Below are positions 37,989-46,310 of a stretch of 64,000 bases of DNA, in pieces (the first letter of the stretch is position 1; the number at the start of each line of letters is the position of its first letter). The DNA is from Candidatus Thiodiazotropha sp. 'RUGA' (GTDB lineage Bacteria > Pseudomonadota > Gammaproteobacteria > Chromatiales > Chromatiaceae). The notes beneath the pieces are model-generated. The model was not told the origin of the DNA. It searched no databases and saw only the letters and a list, made by a program, of their open reading frames with translations. The position numbers were made by a program, and so were the translations under genes. The stretch is taken from NCBI GenBank assembly GCA_016842065.1, contig JAEPDS010000010.1, positions 46,145-110,144 of the forward strand, given 5' to 3'.

Positions 37989-39044
37989 TCAATTGTTGAC
38001 AGGGTCGACCTGGATGCCGGTTTTGAGGCCCAGGAAACCCCGTGTGACGATCTGTTCACCCGGCTCGAGGCCGCTGAGAATTTCCAGCCGGTCAGCAATT
38101 CTCAAGCCGGTGGTTACCGCTCTGCGACTGGTAGTCTGATCCTGTTCCAGCAGATAGACGTACTCGCCTTTGGTGTCTCTCTGTAAGGCATTGAAGGGTA
38201 TGGTCACTCTTGGCTGATTGGCGCTGTTGATGGTGATCCGGCAGAACTGGCCAGGGCGGGCGCCCGGAGGAACCGGCTCCAGCGCCACTTCGACTATACC
38301 CATGCGGGTATTCTCATCCAGTTCCGGGTGGATGCGTACAATCTTGCCGGGATAGGCGTCGCTCCCCAGTCCATCGATGCGAACTGAAACCTGATCGTTA
38401 AGCTGCAACTGAGGTAACAGCAGATCTGAGACCAGAATCCGGGTGATCAGTGAATCCGGGTCGATCAGGGTCATCAGATGGGTATGGCGGGGTACCACAT
38501 CCCCGGGTTCCGCCAGGCGCTGGCTGATCACGCCGCTGAAGGGGGCTGTGATGCGGGTGTAACCCAGGCGGGTCTGCAGCAGTCTCTGTTCCGCATCAGC
38601 CACATTCAGGTCGGTGCGGGCGCGGGCCAGTTCATCATCTGAAACCGCATTCCGCTTGGCCAGTTTCTCCAGCCGCTGCAGATTGGTCTGCATCTGTCGG
38701 CTGGTGGCGACGGCCTTTGCCAGTTCCGCCTTCAGCAGATCGTCCTCCAGCCTGACCAGGGTCTCACCCTGTTCAACCTGGTCCCCTTCATAGTGAGGCA
38801 GCCCGGTGATACGTCCCTCCTCCTGATTGAAGATGCGTACAGACTGACGTGCCTTCAAGGTTCCATTGCGCTGATGGCTGAGTCCCAGGGATTTCAATGA
38901 TATCTGCTCAATGGCGACCAGGTGGGATCGGTTTTTCTTTGTTTTGTCGGAGGCCGGTTTGGCTGCCGGTTTCTGCTGACTGCAGGCAGTCAGGAGCAAC
39001 CCCAGGAAGAGTACCGATATGAGCCGGATGGAGGGCTGACGCAT
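37989..39044 (-). CDS. RND/HlyD-type periplasmic membrane fusion protein (lipoprotein)
   Basis: 351 residues from the ATG at 39044. A signal peptide ends in a lipobox LLTAC (Cys21). The adaptor domains follow: a barrel-sandwich half (GRITGLPHYEGDQVEQGETLVRLED), a coiled-coil hairpin (about 100-170), then the other half (RITAPFSGVISQRLAEPGDVV) and a beta-barrel and membrane-proximal part ending QIVTRGFLGLKTGIQV. It would bridge an RND pump and an outer-membrane channel. The only RND gene nearby is on the opposite strand, so pairing is inferred. It is preceded by an S24-like gene with a 4-nt gap. Confidence 0.85.
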   Translation of the reverse strand: MRQPSIRLISVLFLGLLLTACSQQKPAAKPASDKTKKNRSHLVAIEQISLKSLGLSHQRNGTLKARQSVRIFNQEEGRITGLPHYEGDQVEQGETLVRLEDDLLKAELAKAVATSRQMQTNLQRLEKLAKRNAVSDDELARARTDLNVADAEQRLLQTRLGYTRITAPFSGVISQRLAEPGDVVPRHTHLMTLIDPDSLITRILVSDLLLPQLQLNDQVSVRIDGLGSDAYPGKIVRIHPELDENTRMGIVEVALEPVPPGARPGQFCRITINSANQPRVTIPFNALQRDTKGEYVYLLEQDQTTSRRAVTTGLRIADRLEILSGLEPGEQIVTRGFLGLKTGIQVDPVNN

Positions 39045-39048
39045 CAGA

Positions 39049-39405
39049 TCAGTTGACGGGGATGGTTTTCGGTGGCTTGCCACCCGGAACATAGGGGTGG
39101 TAGTGCTTGATGTCCCGACCGATATTTCTCTGCACCACGACCCCGACGATCTTGTATTCACCCTCTGTCAGCTGAATCTCAGGATAGTCGCTGTTGAGTG
39201 CTACCAGTCGTTTGGTTGCGCCGCTGTCGGCGATATATTGTCTGAACCAGCGATCCCCCTGGGCTTCCGCAACCACATAGGCTCCTGTGGCACAGACCTC
39301 GGAGGGCTCGACCACGATGATGCACTTTTGCGGGAATTCCGGCTCCATGCTGTCGTCCAGAACCTGGAGTGGGTAGAGTTCGTTATAGCTGCAATCTTTA
39401 CTCAT
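39049..39405 (-). CDS. S24/LexA-like peptidase-fold protein without DNA-binding domain
   Basis: 118 residues. LQVLDDSMEPEFPQKCIIVVEP matches the active-site start of S24 (LexA/UmuD) domains, with the nucleophile position at Ser19. The position normally held by the catalytic lysine reads DRWFRQYI, with Arg55 instead. VALNSDYPEIQLTEGEYKIVGVVVQ completes the fold. There is no helix-turn-helix, so it is not a LexA-type repressor on its own. It could be an inactive relative that binds a partner. It precedes the membrane fusion protein gene by 4 nt. Confidence 0.7.
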   Translation of the reverse strand: MSKDCSYNELYPLQVLDDSMEPEFPQKCIIVVEPSEVCATGAYVVAEAQGDRWFRQYIADSGATKRLVALNSDYPEIQLTEGEYKIVGVVVQRNIGRDIKHYHPYVPGGKPPKTIPVN

Positions 39406-39661
39406 CTGTGTTCACACTTTAGTGCTGATTCAAACTGGGCGGTCATCCCGCTGAGCCGCAGAATATATCGCGTTCAGCCGATCAGTGCATTTTTTTAACC
39501 GGCCTCGATCCCTATCACAGACCACGGTTAACGGTGAATTATCCCCGCATGTATGGAATCGGCATGTAAAGAGTATGGTTTTAAATCATGCAGATGATAC
39601 GTCGCGCATGATCAGGGAAATTCCGATAATATGCCGTTTTTATCTAACCACGGTTGCTGGC

Positions 39662-41482
39662 ATGGTCCACCATTTTTCGTCCCAGAGCCGGGTCCACACC
39701 GATCGGCGGGATCTGCACAATCTGAAAAGCATGCTGCCTTTCCTCTGGGAGTATCGTGGCCGCGCGCTGTTTGCCCTGAGTTGTCTGGTGTTTGCCAAAA
39801 TTGCCAATGTGGGCATTCCCCTGGTGCTCAAAGAGATTGTCGACAGTCTCGAAAAGGCGGCCCATACGGTACTGGTCCTGCCCCTGTTTCTGCTGATCGG
39901 TTATGGGGTATTGAGACTCGCCAGCTCCCTGTTCAATGAGTTGCGTGACGCCATCTTTGCCCGGGTACGCTACCGGGCGATGCGCAATCTCTCCAGCAAG
40001 GTACTGACCCATCTGCACGATCTATCGTTACGTTTTCATCTGGAACGTCAGACCGGTGCAATCAGCCGGGATTTGGAGCGGGGTACCCGTTCCGTCAGCA
40101 CCATTTTGAACTACATGGTTTTCAGCATTATGCCGATGGTGGTGGAGTTCTCCCTGGTGGCGGCGGTGCTGTTGACCCAGTATGACATCAAGTTCGCGCT
40201 GGTGACCTTCGGCACCGTGATTGTCTATGTGGGTTTCACCCTGGTGATCACCGAGTGGCGAATGGAGTATCGCCACATCATGAACCGTCTCGATTCAGAG
40301 GCCAACAGCCAGGCTTTCGACAGTCTGATCAATTACGAGACGGTGAAGTATTTCGGCAATGAGCAGCTCGAGCTGCGCCGCTTCGATGATACCCTGGCGG
40401 ATTGGGAAGATAATGCGGTGAAGAGCCAGACCTCCATGTCGCTGCTCAATTTCGGTCAGGGGGGCATTATTGCGGTGGGTGTAGCGATCATCATGATCTA
40501 TGCTGCCGACGGGGTGGTCGAAGGCACGATGTCGATTGGTGACCTGGTGCTGGTGAACACCTTCATGCTGCAGCTGTTCATACCGCTCAATTTTCTCGGC
40601 ATGGTCTATCGGCAGATCAAATATTCGTTGGCGGACATGGATCTGATCTTCAAACTGCTGGAACAACAGCCGGAGATCACCGATGCGGAAAATGCCGAGC
40701 AGTTGCAGCTGCAGGGTGGGGAAGTGCGTTTTGAACAGGTCGATTTTGCCTATCAGCCGGAGCGGCAGATCCTGCACGATGTGGATTTTACCCTCAAGGC
40801 GGGCGAGAAGCTGGCGGTGGTCGGTCACAGTGGTGCTGGCAAGTCGACCCTCTCCCGTCTGCTGTTCCGCTTCTACGATGTCACCGCTGGGGCCATCCGG
40901 GTGGATGGGCAGGATATCCGTCAGCTGACCAGGGAGTCGTTGCGCGCGGCGATCGGCATCGTTCCCCAGGATACGGTGCTGTTCAACGAGAGTATTCTCT
41001 ACAACCTGGCCTATGGTAATCCCAACGCCTCTCAACAGGAGATCGAAGAGGCGGCCCGTATCGCACATATTGCGGATTTCATTGATCAGTTGCCTGATGG
41101 TTACCAGACGGTGGTGGGAGAGCGGGGACTTAAACTCTCCGGCGGTGAGAAACAGCGGGTTGCGATTGCCAGGGCGATGTTGAAACGGCCGCAGATCCTG
41201 ATCTTCGATGAGGCGACCTCGTCACTGGATACCAAGACAGAACAGTCGATACAGGAGACGCTGAAGGAGGTGGCCAGAAATCACACCACGCTGGTGATTG
41301 CGCATCGTCTCTCAACGGTGGTCGATGCGGATCGTATTCTGGTGATGGATCAGGGACGGATTGTGGAGCAGGGGACCCATCCTCAGCTTCTGCAGCAACA
41401 GGGGCGCTATCACCAGATGTGGCAACTGCAGCAGAAACAGCAGCAACAACATCAGCTTGGGACTGATCAGGAGGGGCAATGA
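39662..41482 (+). CDS. Atm1/HtsABC-type ABC exporter (fused permease and ATPase)
   Basis: 606 residues from the Met at 39662, the position closest to the usual start; the frame extends upstream to 39485 without conserved sequence. Six membrane helices lie in the first half (LKSMLPFLWEYRGRALFALSCLVFAKIANVGIPLVLKEIVD). The ATPase has Walker A GHSGAGKST, signature LSGGEKQRV and Walker B ILIFDEATSSLD. Bacterial Atm1-like proteins export glutathione-linked metal or sulfur compounds. The C terminus is Gln-rich. The ATGA overlap with cca indicates coupled translation. Confidence 0.88.
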   Translation: MVHHFSSQSRVHTDRRDLHNLKSMLPFLWEYRGRALFALSCLVFAKIANVGIPLVLKEIVDSLEKAAHTVLVLPLFLLIGYGVLRLASSLFNELRDAIFARVRYRAMRNLSSKVLTHLHDLSLRFHLERQTGAISRDLERGTRSVSTILNYMVFSIMPMVVEFSLVAAVLLTQYDIKFALVTFGTVIVYVGFTLVITEWRMEYRHIMNRLDSEANSQAFDSLINYETVKYFGNEQLELRRFDDTLADWEDNAVKSQTSMSLLNFGQGGIIAVGVAIIMIYAADGVVEGTMSIGDLVLVNTFMLQLFIPLNFLGMVYRQIKYSLADMDLIFKLLEQQPEITDAENAEQLQLQGGEVRFEQVDFAYQPERQILHDVDFTLKAGEKLAVVGHSGAGKSTLSRLLFRFYDVTAGAIRVDGQDIRQLTRESLRAAIGIVPQDTVLFNESILYNLAYGNPNASQQEIEEAARIAHIADFIDQLPDGYQTVVGERGLKLSGGEKQRVAIARAMLKRPQILIFDEATSSLDTKTEQSIQETLKEVARNHTTLVIAHRLSTVVDADRILVMDQGRIVEQGTHPQLLQQQGRYHQMWQLQQKQQQQHQLGTDQEGQ

Positions 41483-42627
41483 AAGTCTATCTGGTCGGTG
41501 GTGCGGTACGGGATCAGTTGCTGGAGCTGCCTTATAACGAACGGGATTGGGTGGTCGTCGGGGCCACGCCGGAAGAGATGTTAGCCCAGGGTTACCGTCG
41601 TGCTGATCGTGATTTTCCGGTGTTTCTCCATCCTCAGAGTGGTGAAGAGTATGCCCTGGCCCGGACCGAAGTGAAGACGGCACCCGGTTACAAGGGTTTT
41701 CAGCTCAGCTATGGCCCCGAGGTGAGTCTGGAGCAGGATCTGCTGCGTCGCGATCTGACCATCAATGCCTTGGCGATGGACGAATCGGGCGGTGTGATCG
41801 ATATCTGTGAGGGACAGAAGGATCTGCAGGAGGGTCTGTTACGCCATATCACGCCGGCCTTCAGCGAGGATCCTCTGCGTCTGCTGCGTATCGCCCGGTT
41901 TGCGGCTAAGCTGGGATGCTGGGGGTTCCGGGTGGCCCACGGCACCCATGCATTGATGAAGAAGATGGCCAACACGGCTGAGCTGGAGACACTCTCAGCT
42001 GAGCGTTTCCTGAAAGAGATGAGTCGCGCCATGGGAGAGCCCCAGCCCTGGCGCTTTTTTGAGGTTTTACAGCGTTGTGGTGCGTTGCATAAGCTGATAC
42101 CGGCAGTGGCTGAAATCATGGACAGCGAGTCCGCAGGGCATGGCGCTCAGACAGCTGGGTGCATGGTATCGGCGTTGAAGCGGATTGTCCCTGTCAGTGA
42201 TGATCCGCAGGTTCGTGCTGCGGTGGCACTGTTTTACAGTGCCCAGAATCAGCCTGATCTGGCTGCCTGGCTGGATAAGATCCGTCTCGACAAGCGCACT
42301 GGAGAGTTGATCCGTGATCTTCTGCAGTTGTCTTCTGTCGAAATGCGCGAGACAAGCGGTGAACGTCTGTTGGATCTGGTTACCCGGCTCAAACCCAGAC
42401 AGCAACCAGCAAGACTCGAGGGGCTGTTACTGGCGGCTGAGGCAATCTGGCCAGAGCGCATGGCGTGGTTGAAGCCTGACCTGACAGCCGCTCGAGAGGC
42501 ACTGTTGGCTCCCCTACCGGAGCGGCTGGCCGCTTCCGAGCTGCAAGGCAAGGCCTTGGGAGATGCGATCCGCAGCTGGAGGCTCGACTATCTCCAACAA
42601 CTCAAGCTGCCTCGGAACGACTCATGA
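41479..42627 (+). CDS. cca: CCA-adding tRNA nucleotidyltransferase (class II), HD domain degenerate
   Basis: 382 residues. The head contains MKVYLVGGAVRDQLL (GG motif) and RDWVVVG, with acidic catalytic residues in RRADRDFPVFLHP, then RRDLTINALAMD and the neck SEDPLRLLRIARFAAKLG. This adds or repairs the CCA 3' end of tRNAs. E. coli CCA carries a C-terminal HD phosphohydrolase domain with HDLGKG. Here the matching stretch reads VALFYSAQNQPD, so that activity seems lost. It overlaps the ABC exporter gene by 4 nt. Confidence 0.9.
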   Translation: MKVYLVGGAVRDQLLELPYNERDWVVVGATPEEMLAQGYRRADRDFPVFLHPQSGEEYALARTEVKTAPGYKGFQLSYGPEVSLEQDLLRRDLTINALAMDESGGVIDICEGQKDLQEGLLRHITPAFSEDPLRLLRIARFAAKLGCWGFRVAHGTHALMKKMANTAELETLSAERFLKEMSRAMGEPQPWRFFEVLQRCGALHKLIPAVAEIMDSESAGHGAQTAGCMVSALKRIVPVSDDPQVRAAVALFYSAQNQPDLAAWLDKIRLDKRTGELIRDLLQLSSVEMRETSGERLLDLVTRLKPRQQPARLEGLLLAAEAIWPERMAWLKPDLTAAREALLAPLPERLAASELQGKALGDAIRSWRLDYLQQLKLPRNDS

Positions 42628-42655
42628 ATCGACCGTCTGGCGACAGACAGGGTAG

Positions 42656-42792
42656 TGCGGGGCTCCAGGGCCGGTTTTAAGCCCAGCGGCGTTATCATTC
42701 GCTCATGTAGAATCACTACACGACCCTCATTCTGCCTTGCTGGGCACAAAAACAGACCCCGCAGGGCGTAGGATTGGTGTTAACAGGCCCTA
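42656..42792 (+). repeat. Half-unit of the TA-flanked dispersed repeat
   Basis: From 42681 the sequence is a close match to 46065-46178: CCCAGCGGCGTTATCATTCG, CTCATGTAGAA, CTCATTCTGCCTTGCTGG and the end GTGTTAACAGGCCCTA. The left part (42656-42680) is more diverged. Only one half of the palindrome is present, so this copy cannot form the full hairpin. It sits between cca and the kinase gene. Confidence 0.72.
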
Positions 42793-42842
42793 AATTAAAC
42801 GGGTAACTGACCCGCTTTTCGGGTTCATGGTAGAGTCGCAAT

Positions 42843-44498
42843 ATGCAAGCGGAACAGAAAACAACCTCCAACGAGTCACTGCCCGGTCCCGGCGCGGTTT
42901 CCGGTTCGCTGCACCGCTGGTTGACCTGGCTGGAGAGCTTCATCGATCGCAAGCACTGGCCGAGTCTGCGCATTCTGTTTACCGGTAACCTGCTGCTGCC
43001 GATCCTGTTTCTGGGTTTGAGTCTGACCGTTTCCCTGGGGGCGGTGCTGTTTCTGATCGGAGAGACGGGTGGACGCTCTTCGGTTCAGGTGGTACTGCTG
43101 CTTGGTGTTGCGTTTGCCCTGTTTTCCCTGGTGCTGGTACTGATTCGCCTGCGCAGTCAGCTGTTGCGTCCACTCTCTTCACTGGAGCAGACAGTCAACC
43201 AGGTCTGCCAGGGTGAGCCTGTCTCCAGCAAAAAGCCCTTTGAGCCGAGTGGTGTGTTAAGCGGCATGGCGCGGGACATCGACAGTCTCAGCGAGGAGCT
43301 GACCGATATCTATGAGGATATGGAGGTCCGGGTGGCCAGGCAGACCCTGCGTCTGGCGCAGAAAACCACCAACCTGCGGGTGCTCTATGATGTGGCGGCT
43401 GGCATCAACCAGTCGGAGAATCTGGATGAGTTGCTGCTGGAGTATATGGGGGTGTTCAAACGCATGGTGAACGCCCGCTCCGCTACGGTCCATCTGGTAC
43501 TGCCGGATGACAAGGTGCGGCAGGTGGGGTGCATCGACCTGGATGGCCGGCTCTACAACGAGCAGCAGCTGCTGCCAATCAAACTCTGTCAGTGCGGTAT
43601 CACGCTCTCTCCCGGCGACATTCTCTGTAATCAGAATCCCAGGCTCTGTACACATCGAAACGGACGCCGGATGTTCAGCGCGGATGAGGTTGAGCGGGTC
43701 TCTGTGCCAATGTGGTATCACGGTGATGTGCTGGGTTTCTATCATCTCTATGTGGACAGGCCAGGCATCTATGATGGACGAGAGGATGTGCTGGATATTC
43801 TTAATACCATCGGCAGTCATCTGGGTATGGCGGTAGCCAAACAGCGCTCCGATTCGGAAGCGCGCCGACTGTCGATCGTTGAAGAGCGAACCTCCCTGGC
43901 CCATGAACTGCACGATTCACTGGCGCAGACTCTGGCCAGTCTGCGTTTCCAGGTACGTATGCTGGAAGAGACACTGCAGAACGAGTCGGTGTCGCTGACA
44001 GCCGAACAGGAGGCCAAACGTATCCATAACGGTCTCGATGAGGCGCATGATGAGCTGCGCGAGCTAATCAACAGTTTTCGCGCGCCGATGGATCAGCGGG
44101 GTCTGATTCCGGCCCTGGGAAAATTGGTGGAGCGTTTCAATCAGGAGACTTCGATCCATGCTTTCTTTCAGCCGGACTGCCTGAAAACCGATCTGGATAC
44201 CACACAGGAGATGCAGGCATTGCGGATTGTCCAGGAATCTTTGGCCAATATACGTAAGCATGCCAATGCCCATACCGTTCGAGTGCTGTTACGATGTCGA
44301 AGTCCAGGGCAGTATCTAATCCTGGTCGAGGATGACGGCGTCGGCTTCGAGGGTGCGGCGCCAAAGGGTAATCCGGGTGAGCACATCGGTCTGTCGATCA
44401 TGGAAGAGCGTGCTCGACGGGTGGATGGTGAGTTATCGATTGAGAGCGAGCCGGGTGAAGGTACCCGGGTCGAACTGGTGATTCGTAGTGCCAAATGA
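42843..44498 (+). CDS. NarX-type membrane sensor histidine kinase
   Basis: 551 residues. Two membrane helices lie at about 45-70 and 80-100, then a HAMP-like linker and a GAF domain at about 190-330. HisKA_3 has SLAHELHDSLAQTLASLRFQV, with His357 as phosphoacceptor, and the ATPase has DDGVGFEG and GLSIMEERARRV. The periplasmic region between helices is very short. In the GAF domain Cys249, Cys251, Cys262 and Cys269 form a cluster (C-x-C-x10-C-x6-C) that could bind a metal, heme or Fe-S centre or sense redox state. The regulator gene follows after 128 nt. Confidence 0.85.
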   Translation: MQAEQKTTSNESLPGPGAVSGSLHRWLTWLESFIDRKHWPSLRILFTGNLLLPILFLGLSLTVSLGAVLFLIGETGGRSSVQVVLLLGVAFALFSLVLVLIRLRSQLLRPLSSLEQTVNQVCQGEPVSSKKPFEPSGVLSGMARDIDSLSEELTDIYEDMEVRVARQTLRLAQKTTNLRVLYDVAAGINQSENLDELLLEYMGVFKRMVNARSATVHLVLPDDKVRQVGCIDLDGRLYNEQQLLPIKLCQCGITLSPGDILCNQNPRLCTHRNGRRMFSADEVERVSVPMWYHGDVLGFYHLYVDRPGIYDGREDVLDILNTIGSHLGMAVAKQRSDSEARRLSIVEERTSLAHELHDSLAQTLASLRFQVRMLEETLQNESVSLTAEQEAKRIHNGLDEAHDELRELINSFRAPMDQRGLIPALGKLVERFNQETSIHAFFQPDCLKTDLDTTQEMQALRIVQESLANIRKHANAHTVRVLLRCRSPGQYLILVEDDGVGFEGAAPKGNPGEHIGLSIMEERARRVDGELSIESEPGEGTRVELVIRSAK

Positions 44499-44626
44499 TA
44501 CGCCCACCCTTTACCAGGTGATATTGGCGGATTCAGTTGGTCTGTCAGCGTTCAGGGCAAAGCACGTCTCGCCGCTCATGGCAGTAGTCCTTGGCAAGAG
44601 ATGTAGGAGTCCACAGAGGTGAAAAA

Positions 44627-45271
44627 ATGCGGGTACTGGTAATCGATGACCATGCTCTGTTTCGAATTGGCCTGCAGGAACTGCTGGAGCGCCGTGGTAT
44701 TGACGTCATCGCCATAGGCGACTGTCTGAAAGGCATAGAGACGGTGGCCCATGAGCGACCGGATGTGGTGCTGTTGGATATGCGGATGCCGGACATGACC
44801 GGTACCGAAGTGTTGAGTGTGTTGCGCAAACACTATCCACAGATGCCAATCAGTATGTTGACCACCAGCCGAGAGGAGACGGATGTCATCGAAGCTCTGC
44901 AGAATGGTGCACAGGGTTATCTGTTGAAAGATATGGAACCTGACGAGTTGATCGATGCCCTGCAGCAGATCACCAAAGGTCAGACTGTGGTAGCCAATGA
45001 GTTGACCGGAATTCTGGCCAAAGCGGTACAGGGGGAGCAGCCCAGCAGTAGTGCACCGACCTCTTCGCTGGATGATCTGACTCCCCGGGAGCGGGAGATT
45101 CTATGCCATCTGGCGGATGGTCAAAGCAACAAAGTAATTGCCCGAAACCTGGGAATCTCAGACGGTACCGTGAAGCTTCATGTCAAAGCGATCCTAAGAA
45201 AACTTGAGGTCCACTCACGGGTTGAAGCCGCGGTGATTGCCGTAGAACAAAACCTCTGTTCAAGAGGATAA
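44627..45271 (+). CDS. NarL/FixJ-type response regulator
   Basis: 214 residues from the ATG at 44627, preceded by AGAGGTG; an upstream in-frame start is less likely. The receiver domain has MRVLVIDDHALFRIGLQELL and the phosphoacceptor Asp in VVLLDMRMPDM. The LuxR-type helix-turn-helix (LTPREREILCHLADGQSNKVIARNLGISDGTVKLHVKAILRKL) lies at the C terminus. It is the likely partner of the NarX-type kinase upstream. The rhodanese gene lies 11 nt downstream, so this pair may control a sulfur function. Confidence 0.9.
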   Translation: MRVLVIDDHALFRIGLQELLERRGIDVIAIGDCLKGIETVAHERPDVVLLDMRMPDMTGTEVLSVLRKHYPQMPISMLTTSREETDVIEALQNGAQGYLLKDMEPDELIDALQQITKGQTVVANELTGILAKAVQGEQPSSSAPTSSLDDLTPREREILCHLADGQSNKVIARNLGISDGTVKLHVKAILRKLEVHSRVEAAVIAVEQNLCSRG

Positions 45272-45282
45272 GGCTATTAATA

Positions 45283-45753
45283 ATGAAAAATTTTTTAAAC
45301 CTGATCAGCGACTGTCTGGGGGATGTGCAGGAGATCATGCCCTGGGACCTGGAAGAGCGACTGGAGGCAAATCCCGAGTTACTTATCGTGGATGTCAGAG
45401 AGCCCTATGAGTATGATGCGATGCATATCGAGCACTCGATTCTTGCACCTCGTGGAATACTTGAATCGGCCTGCGAGTGGGACTATGAAGAGACCATTCC
45501 CGAACTGGTCAAGGCACGCCAGCGGGAGGTGGTCGTGGTGTGCCGCTCCGGCTATCGCAGTGTGCTGGCCGCTTTCTCCATGAAGATGCTCGGTTTCGAA
45601 AATGTGGTTTCACTGAAGACCGGCCTGCGCGGCTGGAACGACTTTGAGCAACCGCTGGTCAACGCACAGGAAGAGGCGGTGGATATCGACGATGCGGATG
45701 ACTACTTCACCCCCAATCTGCGCGAAGATCAGCTGAGTCCCAAACCGGCCTGA
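45283..45753 (+). CDS. Rhodanese-like sulfurtransferase
   Basis: 156 residues with one rhodanese domain: MPWDLEERL, LIVDVREPYEYDAMHIEHSILAPRG, then the active-site loop VVCRSGYRS (Cys near residue 87) and GLRGWNDF. It has no signal peptide. The acidic C terminus is a short tail (DIDDADDYFTP). It lies 11 nt after the response regulator gene, indicating an operon. It probably carries persulfide sulfur in the cytoplasm, but the acceptor is unknown. Confidence 0.85.
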   Translation: MKNFLNLISDCLGDVQEIMPWDLEERLEANPELLIVDVREPYEYDAMHIEHSILAPRGILESACEWDYEETIPELVKARQREVVVVCRSGYRSVLAAFSMKMLGFENVVSLKTGLRGWNDFEQPLVNAQEEAVDIDDADDYFTPNLREDQLSPKPA

Positions 45754-45801
45754 GTTGACCTGTTAGCTGAAGTTGGGCGCCAGCGACTACTAAGATTATT
45801 C

Positions 45802-46287
45802 AGTCCGCAAATGAACGCGAATAAACGCAAATAGTTTGTGATGCATCAGATCTCTATTGGCAGACAGACTCACTCTCGCCATCCCGGCATATTCCAGGAT
45901 GCAGATTACTAGGGTCTGTTAACACGAATCCAATTGGCCCTGTTGTGCCTGAAAAAGCGCCAATCAAGGCGCGAAGAGAGAGGTTTGGTGATTCCAAATG
46001 AACGACGAGCAACGCCGAGTGGCGCTTTATCAGGCGCAACCCGGAGGGCTGGGGCTATTTTTCCGCCCAGCGGCGTTATCATTCGCTCATGTAGAACAAC
46101 TACACGTCGCTCATTCTGCCTTGCTGGACGAAAAAATAGCCCCAGCAGGGCCGATTGGATTAGTGTTAACAGGCCCTAAAATAGATCCATGCCTGCCTGT
46201 ACCGGGATGACAGCCATAGATTCATCTACCTGGGGTCGTCTGTCGCGCCCATCAATATTTGCGTTTATTCGCGTTCATTTGCGGACT
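45802..46287. repeat. Outer 32-bp perfect inverted repeat of the CGCAAATGAACGC family
   Basis: 45802-45833 (AGTCCGCAAATGAACGCGAA followed by TAAACGCAAATA) is the exact reverse complement of 46256-46287, and the match resumes beyond a 3-nt gap. The pair encloses the full TA-flanked palindrome at 45910-46178, a nested structure. Related single copies lie at 14894-14924 and 57863-57883. The 557-nt gap between the rhodanese and cysG genes holds nothing else recognised; open frames inside follow from the repeat. Confidence 0.78.
45910..46178. repeat. Full copy of the TA-flanked palindromic repeat (about 269 bp)
   Basis: The ends TAGGGTCTGTTAACACGAAT and GTGTTAACAGGCCCTA are inverted repeats bordered by TA. 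Bases 45911-46016 and 46072-46177 are two inverted half-units of 106 nt that align without gaps at about two thirds identity by hand count, so the whole could fold as a long hairpin. The right half closely matches 42681-42792, and the left half matches about 6950-7063. No transposase is present; it may be a MITE-like non-autonomous element. Confidence 0.75.
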
Positions 46288-46310
46288 TAATCTTCTTCCC
46301 CGATCTAGGC

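Noticed and set aside
45934..46179. Open frames in the repeats (also 6933-7151) that share NERRAT-like peptide
   Set aside because: The shared peptide follows from the shared repeat DNA; there is no ribosome site and the frames end with the repeat, so these are not taken as genes.
45802..46287. CRISPR array
   Set aside because: The repeats occur as inverted pairs and single scattered copies, not as regularly spaced direct repeats, and no cas gene is present.
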